NCBI GenBank assembly: GCA_050260415.1
Contig: JBLNCE010000015.1
Location: 1 to 5,898 of the forward strand
Reading direction: 5' to 3'
From: JBLNCE01 sp050260415
GTDB taxonomy: Bacteria; Bacillota; UBA4882; JAAYXC01
DNA: 5,898 nucleotides
The notes under the pieces are model-generated. The model saw nothing but the letters and a program-made list of their open reading frames with translations, ran no database searches and had not been told where the DNA came from. Position numbers and translations under genes: made by a program. Below, piece by piece: positions 1 through 5,431 of this stretch; position 1 is the stretch's first letter; each line of letters starts with the position of its first letter.

Positions 1-253
1 TCTTGGTCTTGCCCGGGATGTCAGCCCGGTGGGCCTCGGCGTATTCCTTCAGATCCGCTTCGAGTCTGATGATGCGATCCTGCAGGGGCTTGCAGCGAAG
101 ATCGGCATCCGCTTTGATATCACTGATCTGGGCATTCATCTTGTTCGTAATGTCGCTGATCTCGATCTGCAGTTCCCCGAGTTCTTTCAGCGTATAGGCC
201 GCGTCATCCCACGATTTGAGACGAGGCTCGGATTCAATGCGTTTGCGGGCCAT
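1..253 (-). CDS. gam: Mu Gam-like host-nuclease inhibitor, N-terminal part (cut by left edge)
   Basis: The frame opens at ATG 253-251 and runs off the left edge without a stop, giving 84 residues of a protein that is about 170 aa in Mu. After a basic start (MARKR) come a long, charged, coiled-coil-like helix from about residue 17 to 75 (motifs KELGELQIEISDI and LEADLKEYAEAHRADI) and then GKTK. In Mu Gam the same order is seen: the helix, an EANRDEL-type stretch, then the GGKVKT segment. The family binds double-stranded DNA ends as a Ku-like dimer and shields them from RecBCD-type exonucleases. The start is firm: AAAGGAGG lies 8 nt upstream, and the ATG shares one base with the stop of the upstream 65-aa gene (TGATG), which suggests translational coupling. 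The family call rests on recalled similarity; the C-terminal half is not visible. Confidence 0.85.
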   Translation of the reverse strand, partial: MARKRIESEPRLKSWDDAAYTLKELGELQIEISDITNKMNAQISDIKADADLRCKPLQDRIIRLEADLKEYAEAHRADIPGKTK

Positions 254-450
254 CAGCAGGCCTCCTTTCCGGTCTTGGCGAGCAGGCGTTGAGTGACGCT
301 CTCGCGGGGGAAACGATTGTACATCATCTTAGCCGTCTCCGGACACGGCCCGGTCAGGCAATACCTACCGTCGCAGCACGCGGGCTGATTGGCAATTCCT
401 CGATTGTGCTGAGCCAAAAGCCGGTCGATTTGGTCTTGTCTAAGATTCAT
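253..450 (-). CDS. Small cysteine-rich hypothetical protein (65 aa)
   Basis: I do not recognise a family. The protein has a polar N-terminal helix-like segment (MNLRQDQIDRLLA), a cysteine cluster CCDGRYCLTGPC (Cys25, 26, 31, 36) that could hold a metal ion, a basic C-terminal half and a last-residue cysteine. It has no signal peptide or membrane segment. The start ATG 450-448 has GGAGGG about 7 nt upstream and overlaps the end of the preceding 91-aa gene by 11 bp; its own stop shares a base with the gam start. This places it firmly in the same transcript. Its first 13 residues match those of the 91-aa neighbour at 10 positions, although the remaining sequences are unrelated. Metal binding is inference from the cysteine spacing only. 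Confidence 0.7.
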   Translation of the reverse strand: MNLRQDQIDRLLAQHNRGIANQPACCDGRYCLTGPCPETAKMMYNRFPRESVTQRLLAKTGKEAC

Positions 451-715
451 GCGTTATCCCTCCGTTGACCGATTTAACAATCTGGGGGCGACAAACACTA
501 GCGCGAGCCTTCAACCGCTTGCCGAGCCACTCAACGGCCAGAACCGGCGAAAAAACCACCGCCAACAGGCACACGACGAGAGCAAGAACACCCCAATAAT
601 AGATCGCTATCGCGAAGCACAACGATTCGAGCAGGGAGCCGCCGAGGCGACGCAGCCGGCCTTTACAACGCTCCCACGCCACGAGACGATCGATCTGGGC
701 CTGGGTAAGATTCAC
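440..715 (-). CDS. Small membrane protein (91 aa), holin-like in size
   Basis: The protein starts with a polar segment (MNLTQAQIDRLVA), followed by a basic stretch (CKGRLRRLGG, residues 17-26), a hydrophobic region at about residues 28-64 and a basic tail (KRLKARASVCR). The hydrophobic region is long enough for one long or two short transmembrane helices. The flanking positive charges suggest that both ends face the cytoplasm if there are two helices. I chose the GTG start at 715-713, which overlaps the upstream TGA (GTGA); a GGAGG lies about 12 nt upstream, rather far, so coupling to the preceding gene is likely. Being two genes after a lytic transglycosylase, it could be a holin or an enzyme-release partner. 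That is inference from size, hydrophobicity and position. It could equally be an early host-takeover or superinfection-exclusion membrane protein. Confidence 0.68.
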   Translation of the reverse strand: MNLTQAQIDRLVAWERCKGRLRRLGGSLLESLCFAIAIYYWGVLALVVCLLAVVFSPVLAVEWLGKRLKARASVCRPQIVKSVNGGITHES

Positions 716-1014
716 CTCTGCATCGCCTCCACATCAACAGGTTTGAGCCCCCTGAGCGCGGCATAACCGGCCAAGTCCTGCTGTGCTTCGGCCTTTGTGC
801 TCCGCATGGGCAGGCGGGTAAACCTCCGCAGAGCCCCAGCCCCGTTGTGCTTGCGCCAAAAGGTGCCCCATATGCCGCGTCCGATGCCCGTATGGACAAA
901 CAAGATACGCCCGTCAGCGGTATGGTAGGCGACGCCGGACTCGGCCAACTCCTCGATGTATCGCTGGCGCTCCAGCGCCAGGCTGTAAGGGGTTTCGATA
1001 AAGCCTTTGCCCAT
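712..1014 (-). CDS. Hypothetical phage protein (100 aa)
   Basis: This is a soluble, mixed alpha/beta-looking protein without a signal peptide, membrane segment or cysteine. Visible blocks are an N-terminal helix (ALERQRYIEELAESG), a short strand-like part (VAYHTADGRILFVHTG), a glycine- and tryptophan-containing basic middle (GRGIWGTFWRKHNGAG, then RRFTRLPMRSTKAEAQ) and a C-terminal helix (AEAQQDLAGYAALRGLK). I do not know a function. The frame stays open well upstream inside the transglycosylase gene, but ATG 1014-1012 is preferred because it begins 4 nt after that gene's TGA. The ribosome site is weak (a G-run about 14 nt upstream), so translation probably depends on ribosomes leaving the upstream gene. 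Its TGA overlaps the GTG start of the membrane protein that follows. Confidence 0.65.
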   Translation of the reverse strand: MGKGFIETPYSLALERQRYIEELAESGVAYHTADGRILFVHTGIGRGIWGTFWRKHNGAGALRRFTRLPMRSTKAEAQQDLAGYAALRGLKPVDVEAMQR

Positions 1015-1018
1015 TAGT

Positions 1019-1642
1019 TCAGTTCGCACCCCCGATCGCCCGGCGGTTGGCCATGATGCGCCCGGCGTAACGTGACGACAGTTCAAGGATCCGGGCCGTG
1101 GGCCGGTTCGGGCCGGCGTTGTAAGCGGCCACGGCCAGGCGCTGGTCGCGGAAACGGCGCATGCAGTAGGACAGATAACGGGCGCCGGCCTCCAGGGTGG
1201 CGCGCCAGTCGGCAAGGTCTCCCGCATGCCACTCGGAAAAGGTCGTCGGTCGCACCTGGACCAATCCGCGCTCGTTGAGTTTGCCGACCGCGCCGGGGGT
1301 GAAGTCCGATTCCTGCTTGGCCATGCCGGCGAGTAATTTCGGATCCAGCCCCTCCATCTTGGCCACGAACATGATCTGATAGGCGATTTCCGACGCCTGG
1401 CGCGGGGTGCACTTGGCGTTTTTCAAGATGTATGCTTTGATTTCGCTCGCCTGCTCGAAGACTTCCTCGACCTGATTCATGCGGGATTCATAGCCGTTCA
1501 CTTTAGATTCGAGGCGGTCGATTCTGACGTTTAGCGCCTTGATATAACAGCCCATACTGATAAGGGCCAGACCTACCGCCAAGATAAGGCTCATGGCAAT
1601 GACCATGGTGCCGGCGGACGCCCGGAGGTATGTATCCGTCAT
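1019..1642 (-). CDS. Membrane-anchored lytic transglycosylase, SLT domain (207 aa)
   Basis: This is a predicted peptidoglycan-cleaving enzyme that would cut the glycan strand between MurNAc and GlcNAc, leaving 1,6-anhydro ends. The C-terminal part carries the SLT/goose-lysozyme-like signatures in order: AKQESDF with the presumed catalytic Glu111, GLVQVRP at 126-132, and AAYNAGPNR at 172-180. The N-terminus has one hydrophobic segment (about residues 13-33) rich in Ala, Gly, Ser and Met, followed by a coiled-coil-like stretch (about 36-70). The enzyme would thus be tethered by its N-terminus with the catalytic domain in the periplasm. The weakly hydrophobic anchor also resembles SAR (signal-anchor-release) endolysins. 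ATG 1642-1640 has AAGGAG 9 nt upstream. The gene lies in the early operon between B and gam, whereas the Mu lysozyme is a late gene. A peptidoglycan-opening role at DNA entry is less likely, since tail-associated enzymes are normally encoded with structural genes. The enzyme class is secure; the role is inferred. Confidence 0.88.
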   Translation of the reverse strand: MTDTYLRASAGTMVIAMSLILAVGLALISMGCYIKALNVRIDRLESKVNGYESRMNQVEEVFEQASEIKAYILKNAKCTPRQASEIAYQIMFVAKMEGLDPKLLAGMAKQESDFTPGAVGKLNERGLVQVRPTTFSEWHAGDLADWRATLEAGARYLSYCMRRFRDQRLAVAAYNAGPNRPTARILELSSRYAGRIMANRRAIGGAN

Positions 1643-1695
1643 GTCGTCAAACTCCTTTCAACATGCCTTTATTAATAGGTTGAAACCGATTGGAA

Positions 1696-1965
1696 TCATG
1701 ATTGGGCCAGCGACAGCTGCACCGGATGACAAGGTTGGTCGGACAGGCGCGGCAGCATGAGCAAATGCTGGCCGGCGAACTCCTCCCCGCACTTGGTGCA
1801 AAGCGCTTGCTTGATATAGAACGTCTTGTCGCCCCTGCGGACCGTATATCGCGCGACGTAGCGGGCGATGCGCAGGCAGTTGGGCGTGGAGCACGTTGGC
1901 TGCCCGGGGATGGATCCCGCCGGGAGCGGCCGCAGATCGTGGTTGGAGGTGCGTAGTCTGGGCAT
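1696..1965 (-). CDS. Zinc-ribbon-like small protein (89 aa)
   Basis: Four cysteines are arranged as C25-x4-C30 and C56-x2-C59 (CSTPNC and CTKCGEEF), separated by a basic, strand-forming segment (residues 31-55). This is the pattern of a zinc ribbon, so the protein is probably a small metal-stabilised DNA-, RNA- or protein-binding factor. The N-terminus is basic and proline-rich, and there is no membrane segment. ATG 1965-1963 has AAGGGAG about 8 nt upstream. Another ATG at 1972-1970 lies in a different frame and is too close to this ribosome site. Two other open frames cover the same stretch, but they give low-complexity Arg/Ser/Pro-rich products and lack the paired-cysteine pattern. The gene is the first after the 92-bp gap behind B and ends 53 bp before the transglycosylase start. 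The zinc call is inferred from spacing; the function is unknown. Confidence 0.72.
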   Translation of the reverse strand: MPRLRTSNHDLRPLPAGSIPGQPTCSTPNCLRIARYVARYTVRRGDKTFYIKQALCTKCGEEFAGQHLLMLPRLSDQPCHPVQLSLAQS

Positions 1966-2057
1966 GATACATCTCCCTTCAACCCTCGCGAAAACCAGGG
2001 TGTATAATAGAGCCAGGGCCGTGGGGGTGGCTGCGAAACCTTACCCACGATGCCCCG
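1966..2057 (-). promoter_or_regulatory. Intergenic gap after B, possible internal promoter
   Basis: This is the largest gap in the minus-strand series downstream of A, while most other junctions overlap or nearly touch. On the minus strand it contains TATTATACA (around 2009-2001), which could serve as a -10 element, but no acceptable -35 hexamer lies 16-18 bp upstream. A 5-bp inverted repeat (GTGGG 2021-2025, CCCAC 2044-2048) lies on the upstream side. A promoter with a poor -35 that needs an activator, as in the Mu middle promoter, is one reading. The plus strand has TATAAT at 2003-2008, also without a -35. The ribosome site of the zinc-ribbon gene lies at the left end of the gap. No T-run terminator is seen. 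Confidence 0.25.
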
Positions 2058-3005
2058 CTACCCCATGAGGAGCCTGCGCGCTCGCTCCAGCGTGTCCAGG
2101 TCGAGCGGCTTGTCCTCGCCGACGGCGATATTGGCGGCGAGCATGTACAGCTTGACGACGTACCGGATGCCGCCCGGCTTGTTGGCCATGTTGCCGAGGT
2201 ACGCCAGGCAATCCTCGGGGAGACGGCGTCCGCTTGATTCGAAGATCAGGCGGACGTCTTCTATTGGGAAGGGTCCCTGCAGGTGCCGCCTGATGCCGAC
2301 GCGGCTCCAAAGCTGGGCGAACTGCGCCTCGCCGCGGCCAAACATGCGGTCGTAGATGTGCTTGTTGCCGGAGAGCACGATGCCGCAGCCGGTCTCATCG
2401 GCGATGCAGCGGAGGGCCTCCAGGGCGGGCAGCGTCAGATGCTGCGCCTCGTCGATGATGATGAGCCGGCGCGATCCGGCCAGGGTCTCGATGATGGCGT
2501 CCACCATCTCGTCCATGGGCTGGAATTGCTTGTTGCCCAGGGCGTGCAGGAGCTTCTTGATGACCGGCTTGGGGCTGCGCATGGACGGCCGCGCGGCGAT
2601 GTAGATCGTATCGGGGTGTTTCTGCGCGTACACCTTGAGCGCCAGCGTTTTGCCGATCCCGGCCGGCCCGTAGACCAGGCCGATGTCGGTGCTGGACCGC
2701 GCGTAGTCGAGCACATCCCAGATGTCCGAGGCGATGCTGGTCTTGGCAAAGCCGGGCTTCTCCGGCGCCTCGTTGCGCTGGCGTTCCAGATCGAGATAGA
2801 CCTGCAGGCGGTAGGCGAACATGGCGTTGGCGCGTTCGCCAGGATACTTGCCGCTCAGAAACTGGGACAGGGACGAGTCCGAGCGGCCGATGGCGTTGGC
2901 GATCTCCCGCAGCGTCTTACCGCCGGAGATCAGATCCTGCACCTGTTGGCGCACGCGTTCGACATCGACTTGCTCCGCGACTTGCATAGTGACTGCTTCA
3001 CCCAT
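2058..3005 (-). CDS. B: MuB-like AAA+ ATPase, transposition target selector (315 aa)
   Basis: MuB forms ATP-dependent filaments on target DNA, delivers target to the MuA transpososome, stimulates strand transfer and takes part in target immunity. The length fits (312 aa in Mu). An N-terminal HTH (about residues 19-52, including GKTLREIANAIGRSDSSLSQ) matches the non-specific DNA-binding domain of the family. The ATPase core has Walker A GPAGIGKT (113-120), Walker B LIIIDEAQH (181-189), a sensor-1-like LSGNKHIYDR (211-220) and an arginine-finger candidate in SRVGIRR (234-240). The C-terminal part is a helical domain. ATG 3005-3003 has AAGGAG 9 nt upstream, and the TGA of A ends 3 bp before the start, so A and B are co-translated. 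An in-frame Met at residue 7 is a weaker start. All expected motifs are intact. Confidence 0.95.
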   Translation of the reverse strand: MGEAVTMQVAEQVDVERVRQQVQDLISGGKTLREIANAIGRSDSSLSQFLSGKYPGERANAMFAYRLQVYLDLERQRNEAPEKPGFAKTSIASDIWDVLDYARSSTDIGLVYGPAGIGKTLALKVYAQKHPDTIYIAARPSMRSPKPVIKKLLHALGNKQFQPMDEMVDAIIETLAGSRRLIIIDEAQHLTLPALEALRCIADETGCGIVLSGNKHIYDRMFGRGEAQFAQLWSRVGIRRHLQGPFPIEDVRLIFESSGRRLPEDCLAYLGNMANKPGGIRYVVKLYMLAANIAVGEDKPLDLDTLERARRLLMG

Positions 3006-3008
3006 TCG

Positions 3009-5102
3009 TCATTTCTCCTTTCCAATGGCACGACTGATCGATCTGAGCGTCTGACGTATCTCTTGATCCCGATCGCCGCCGGGCGCCTCACTGGGCATGG
3101 TCCGCAGGACCGACCGCAGATCGGTGCCCGTCGCGCGGGCCGCCGCCACCTCCTCTCTCGCCTCGATTTGCATCTGACGGACGCGTTTCGCGTCGGTATT
3201 GAGATCAGGCCTGGTCATCTGCACCATCTCAGGCTCAGGCTTGGGGGCCTGCGCCTTGGTCTGCTGGAGTCGCTTCTCCTCCAGCACTTCGAGCAGAGCC
3301 GTCTGCGGCGTAAGCTTACGTTCCGGCCGGCCGGCCTTGGCCTCCTTGGCGGCTTCCCGCTGCTTGCGGATACCGGCGCGCAAGTCCTCGGTCGTAACCT
3401 GGCCCCAGCCCACAAGCTGCCGGCTGGCTGCCTGGCAGAGCAAGCGGTCCTTTTCGTCAAAGACGAAGACGCGGCCGGTATCTTGCGGGTCATAGCGCAG
3501 GTAGACCATGCGCCCCTGGAGGGGGGTCAGCTCGTCGGCCTCGTAGAAGAAGTTGTGGAGGCGCACGCCCTGTCTGCCCACCTTCACCGGCTCGCTGGTG
3601 CGCATGAGCAGGAGCGAGAGCAGTTCGTCGGAGATATGCCGGCGCGTCTTGAAGCAGGCGGCGAAGACCTCGTTGGGGGTCCGTCCATCCATGCCCTGGC
3701 CGGAATGGGCGCGGTTGTTATAGTACCGCTCGGCCCAATCGCCGAAGACCCTGGCGAACTCGTCCAGGGTGAGGAGGTTGGCCGTCTTGAGCGTCTGATT
3801 GAGGTTCTCCGGCCGCTCCCGGGTATCGCCGCCGCGGTAGGTCTCGAAGAACTTTGAAAACTCGTTCTTGACGGTTTCAAAGGCTCTTTCAACCGGCTTT
3901 GATTGGGCGTGATAGGGGATGGCGTAATGGGGCTGGATACCGAGCTTGGCGATGGCGCTGCGCTCGAATTGGGCGGCCACGTGCATATGGGAGAAGATCG
4001 CGAAGTCCTTTTCGATCTCGAGCTGGATCCGATCCGCGTCCTTGCGCCGGACACGGCGGCCGCCGGCAAAGTCGTAGCAGCGATAGTCCTTGCCGTTGTC
4101 GATCAGGATCTCCGCCGGCAGGCCGTTCTGGCGCTTGGCGGCGCGATAAAACGCAAGGCGCACCGTCTCGGAATTGGGATTGAAGCTGACGACCCAGCCG
4201 AGGAAAAGTCTGCTGCGCAGGTCCATCCACATGGTCACCCAGGGCGTGGCTGGCTTGCCGCTCGGACCCAGAATCAGCACATCGAACTCATGGTGATCCG
4301 AGCACCAGTAATCCCCCGCATTCAACCCGGTATAATCGCGGGAGACAAAGGGGGCGTAGTGGTCGTTGTAGTACTTCTCGCCCTTGCGGAGCAGGTCGTG
4401 GGCAGGCCTGTCGTAGGTGCGATGCAGCCGGCGCTCGAATGTTTTAAGACTTGGCAGCTCCCAGCCGTTACGCGGGGCCAGCACTTCCAGGGTGCGGTAG
4501 CAGGCGGCGAGGGACGGCTGGGAGAGGTTCCTCGGGAAATATAGGTCAAGGAATGCTTCCCAGGCTCCATCCGGGATGGACTCGACGGCCTTCTGGCGGC
4601 CGACGGAATAGCGGTCAACGAGCGAGCCGCGCTTGCGGGCGTAATCCCGGTACCGGTAAAGCGTGGACATATGCACCGTTTCGTCCGGATGGGTCGCGTT
4701 CCATTGGGCGACAAACTCTTTGGTCAGCACGGTCTTGTTGACGCGGCCCTCGTTCTGGGCCAGGTAATGCTCCCAGGTGTCCAGGATCTCGCGGCGCCGA
4801 TCGGCGCGGACGCGGGCCTGTTCCCCCACGGTGGCATAGAAGGGATCGGGGGCGCCGGCGGGGGCGGGCAGGCCGCGCTTAAGCCAGTACTTTGCCTGGG
4901 CTTCCGCCGGCAGACCGTTCAGGGGGATCTCCATAACTTGGCCTGCGTTGCCGCCGCCCTTTTCCCCGGACTTGTAACGGATGCGGCCGTATTTGCCCTC
5001 GGCGGCGTTAAGACGCACAACTCGTGGTGTAATACCAAGCAGTTCCGCTGCTTCTTCTGGTTCCAACCATACCGCTTCGCTTGGGATATCGGACACAGGC
5101 AC
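3009..5102 (-). CDS. A: MuA-like DDE transposase (697 aa)
   Basis: The protein binds the phage ends, nicks them and joins them to target DNA in replicative transposition. Domains in order: an N-terminal winged-helix of the Mu enhancer-binding type (about 12-75, with WLEPEEAAELLGITPRVVR); end-binding HTH domains (about 95-240); an RNase H-like integrase core (about 255-415); a beta-barrel domain (about 505-565); and a charged helical tail (about 570-697) that in MuA contacts MuB and ClpX. The catalytic triad appears to be Asp269 (WCSDHHEFD), Asp335 (ILIDNGKDY) and Glu405 (QSKPVERAFE). The D335-E405 distance is about 14 residues longer than in Mu (336 and 392). Length is close to Mu (663 aa). 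The GTG start at 5102-5100 is fixed by a strong GGAGGTGA at 5114-5107. B follows after 3 bp. It appears intact. Confidence 0.96.
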   Translation of the reverse strand: MPVSDIPSEAVWLEPEEAAELLGITPRVVRLNAAEGKYGRIRYKSGEKGGGNAGQVMEIPLNGLPAEAQAKYWLKRGLPAPAGAPDPFYATVGEQARVRADRRREILDTWEHYLAQNEGRVNKTVLTKEFVAQWNATHPDETVHMSTLYRYRDYARKRGSLVDRYSVGRQKAVESIPDGAWEAFLDLYFPRNLSQPSLAACYRTLEVLAPRNGWELPSLKTFERRLHRTYDRPAHDLLRKGEKYYNDHYAPFVSRDYTGLNAGDYWCSDHHEFDVLILGPSGKPATPWVTMWMDLRSRLFLGWVVSFNPNSETVRLAFYRAAKRQNGLPAEILIDNGKDYRCYDFAGGRRVRRKDADRIQLEIEKDFAIFSHMHVAAQFERSAIAKLGIQPHYAIPYHAQSKPVERAFETVKNEFSKFFETYRGGDTRERPENLNQTLKTANLLTLDEFARVFGDWAERYYNNRAHSGQGMDGRTPNEVFAACFKTRRHISDELLSLLLMRTSEPVKVGRQGVRLHNFFYEADELTPLQGRMVYLRYDPQDTGRVFVFDEKDRLLCQAASRQLVGWGQVTTEDLRAGIRKQREAAKEAKAGRPERKLTPQTALLEVLEEKRLQQTKAQAPKPEPEMVQMTRPDLNTDAKRVRQMQIEAREEVAAARATGTDLRSVLRTMPSEAPGGDRDQEIRQTLRSISRAIGKEK

Positions 5103-5127
5103 GGGCTCACCTCCAGAGGAAGGAAAT

Positions 5128-5181
5128 ATGACCGGGATGGCGAACAGGATAAGGTATTATCTTGGTCCGAGTCTGCACTAG
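5128..5181 (+). other. 17-codon ORF with good ribosome site, in frame with the next ORF across a TAG
   Basis: ATG 5128 is preceded by AGAGGAAGGAAAT, a good purine-rich ribosome site, and encodes 17 residues (MTGMANRIRYYLGPSLH) before TAG at 5179-5181. The frame then continues open to 5430 as the small membrane protein, so 5128-5430 is 100 codons interrupted by one TAG. It may be a short leader peptide, the front of a gene broken by a point mutation, or simply a chance arrangement, since the purine-rich run lies opposite the leader of A. Confidence 0.25.
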
Positions 5182-5199
5182 GGGCGATGTTTCCTGTTC
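5142..5199. repeat. 8-bp perfect inverted repeat, operator-like
   Basis: GAACAGGA at 5142-5149 and TCCTGTTC at 5192-5199 are exact reverse complements with centres 50 bp apart, close to five helical turns. Neither extends by a matching base on either side. Two facing half-sites on the same DNA face upstream of a transposase gene could bind a repressor or Ner-like protein. An 8-bp match in a 100-bp region can also occur by chance. Confidence 0.35.
5148..5161. repeat. Short palindrome GATAA-N4-TTATC
   Basis: Five-base arms are separated by GGTA, overlapping the left half of the 8-bp inverted repeat by two bases. It lies 46-59 bp upstream of the A start codon, a position where a dimeric repressor could block early transcription. 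It is short, and no binding protein is identified. Confidence 0.25.
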
Positions 5200-5205
5200 A
5201 AGTGG

Positions 5206-5430
5206 TTGCGCACCAATGCAACCGGGTTGGCGCTGGTCGCTTTTGGTGTGATCCTGGACCGGTGCTTGTCCAGTGTCAATCCGATCGTTTTGCTGCTATC
5301 CATCCTCGCGCTCGCCCTGGTAGTGTCCGTGGTGCATTGGGCCTGCGAGCGCGCCCGCCGGAGAAAAAACGCGGCGGCGGCGGCTTTGTTAAGAGACGTA
5401 AAAGTACATACACGCCACGACACGTATTAG
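5206..5430 (+). CDS. Possible small two-helix membrane protein (74 aa)
   Basis: This is the only plausible plus-strand gene. From TTG 5206 it encodes two hydrophobic segments (about residues 6-21 and 26-44, the second VLLLSILALALVVSVV), then a strongly basic stretch (ERARRRKN) and an alanine-rich polar tail. A basic end after the last helix fits a cytoplasmic C-terminus. Most codons in the first two thirds end in G or C, as in the neighbours. Its stop lies one base from the stop of the facing HTH gene, a compact tail-to-tail layout. The start is weak: TTG has no good ribosome site. CTG 5194, 9 nt after a GGGG run, would give MFKWLRTNATG, and an upstream ATG at 5128 is separated by a TAG. No family is recognised. 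The competing minus-strand frame looks like a shadow. The gene may be real, broken, or absent. Confidence 0.42.
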   Translation: MRTNATGLALVAFGVILDRCLSSVNPIVLLLSILALALVVSVVHWACERARRRKNAAAAALLRDVKVHTRHDTY

Positions 5431-5431
5431 G

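Larger units (their letters stand above)
5103..5205. promoter_or_regulatory. Control region upstream of transposase gene A
   Basis: This stretch lies between the A start (minus strand) and the possible plus-strand membrane-protein gene. It holds the strong ribosome site of A at its left end. It also contains GAACAGGA at 5142-5149 with its exact reverse complement TCCTGTTC at 5192-5199, and a small palindrome GATAA-GGTA-TTATC at 5148-5161. On the minus strand AAGATAATACC offers a GATAAT/TAATAC -10-like element, but no clear -35 could be paired with it. In Mu the corresponding stretch carries Ner- and repressor-controlled early signals, so an operator role is reasonable. It remains inference, and the exact promoter cannot be placed. 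Confidence 0.4.

Noticed and set aside
1545..1550. Possible lipobox before Cys32 of the transglycosylase (ISMGC)
   Set aside because: The -3 position is Ser and the -2 is Met, which does not fit the usual Leu/Val/Ile at -3. A plain membrane anchor or SAR segment is more likely than a lipoprotein.
1647..2048. 133-codon and 104-codon frames overlapping the zinc-ribbon gene
   Set aside because: Their products are Arg/Ser/Pro-rich. They lack the paired cysteines, and the ribosome site is correctly spaced only for ATG 1965.
2283..3857. 524-codon open frame on the plus strand
   Set aside because: It lies antisense across the A-B junction, where both minus-strand genes have complete family motifs. 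Its product is a Leu/Gly/Ala/Arg-rich, low-complexity sequence of the kind produced opposite GC-rich coding DNA.
5345..5395. GC-rich hairpin near a T-run (minus strand), possible terminator
   Set aside because: The two GC-rich arms enclose the T-run in the loop rather than preceding it, and the GCG repeats are explained by an alanine run in the plus-strand ORF.
5178..5423. 81-codon minus-strand frame between the HTH gene and A
   Set aside because: It would fill the operon gap, but it has a GTG start without a ribosome site, a Ser/Thr/Arg-rich product with no fold signal, and it lies opposite a frame with clear membrane segments. A Ner-like HTH was looked for here and not seen.
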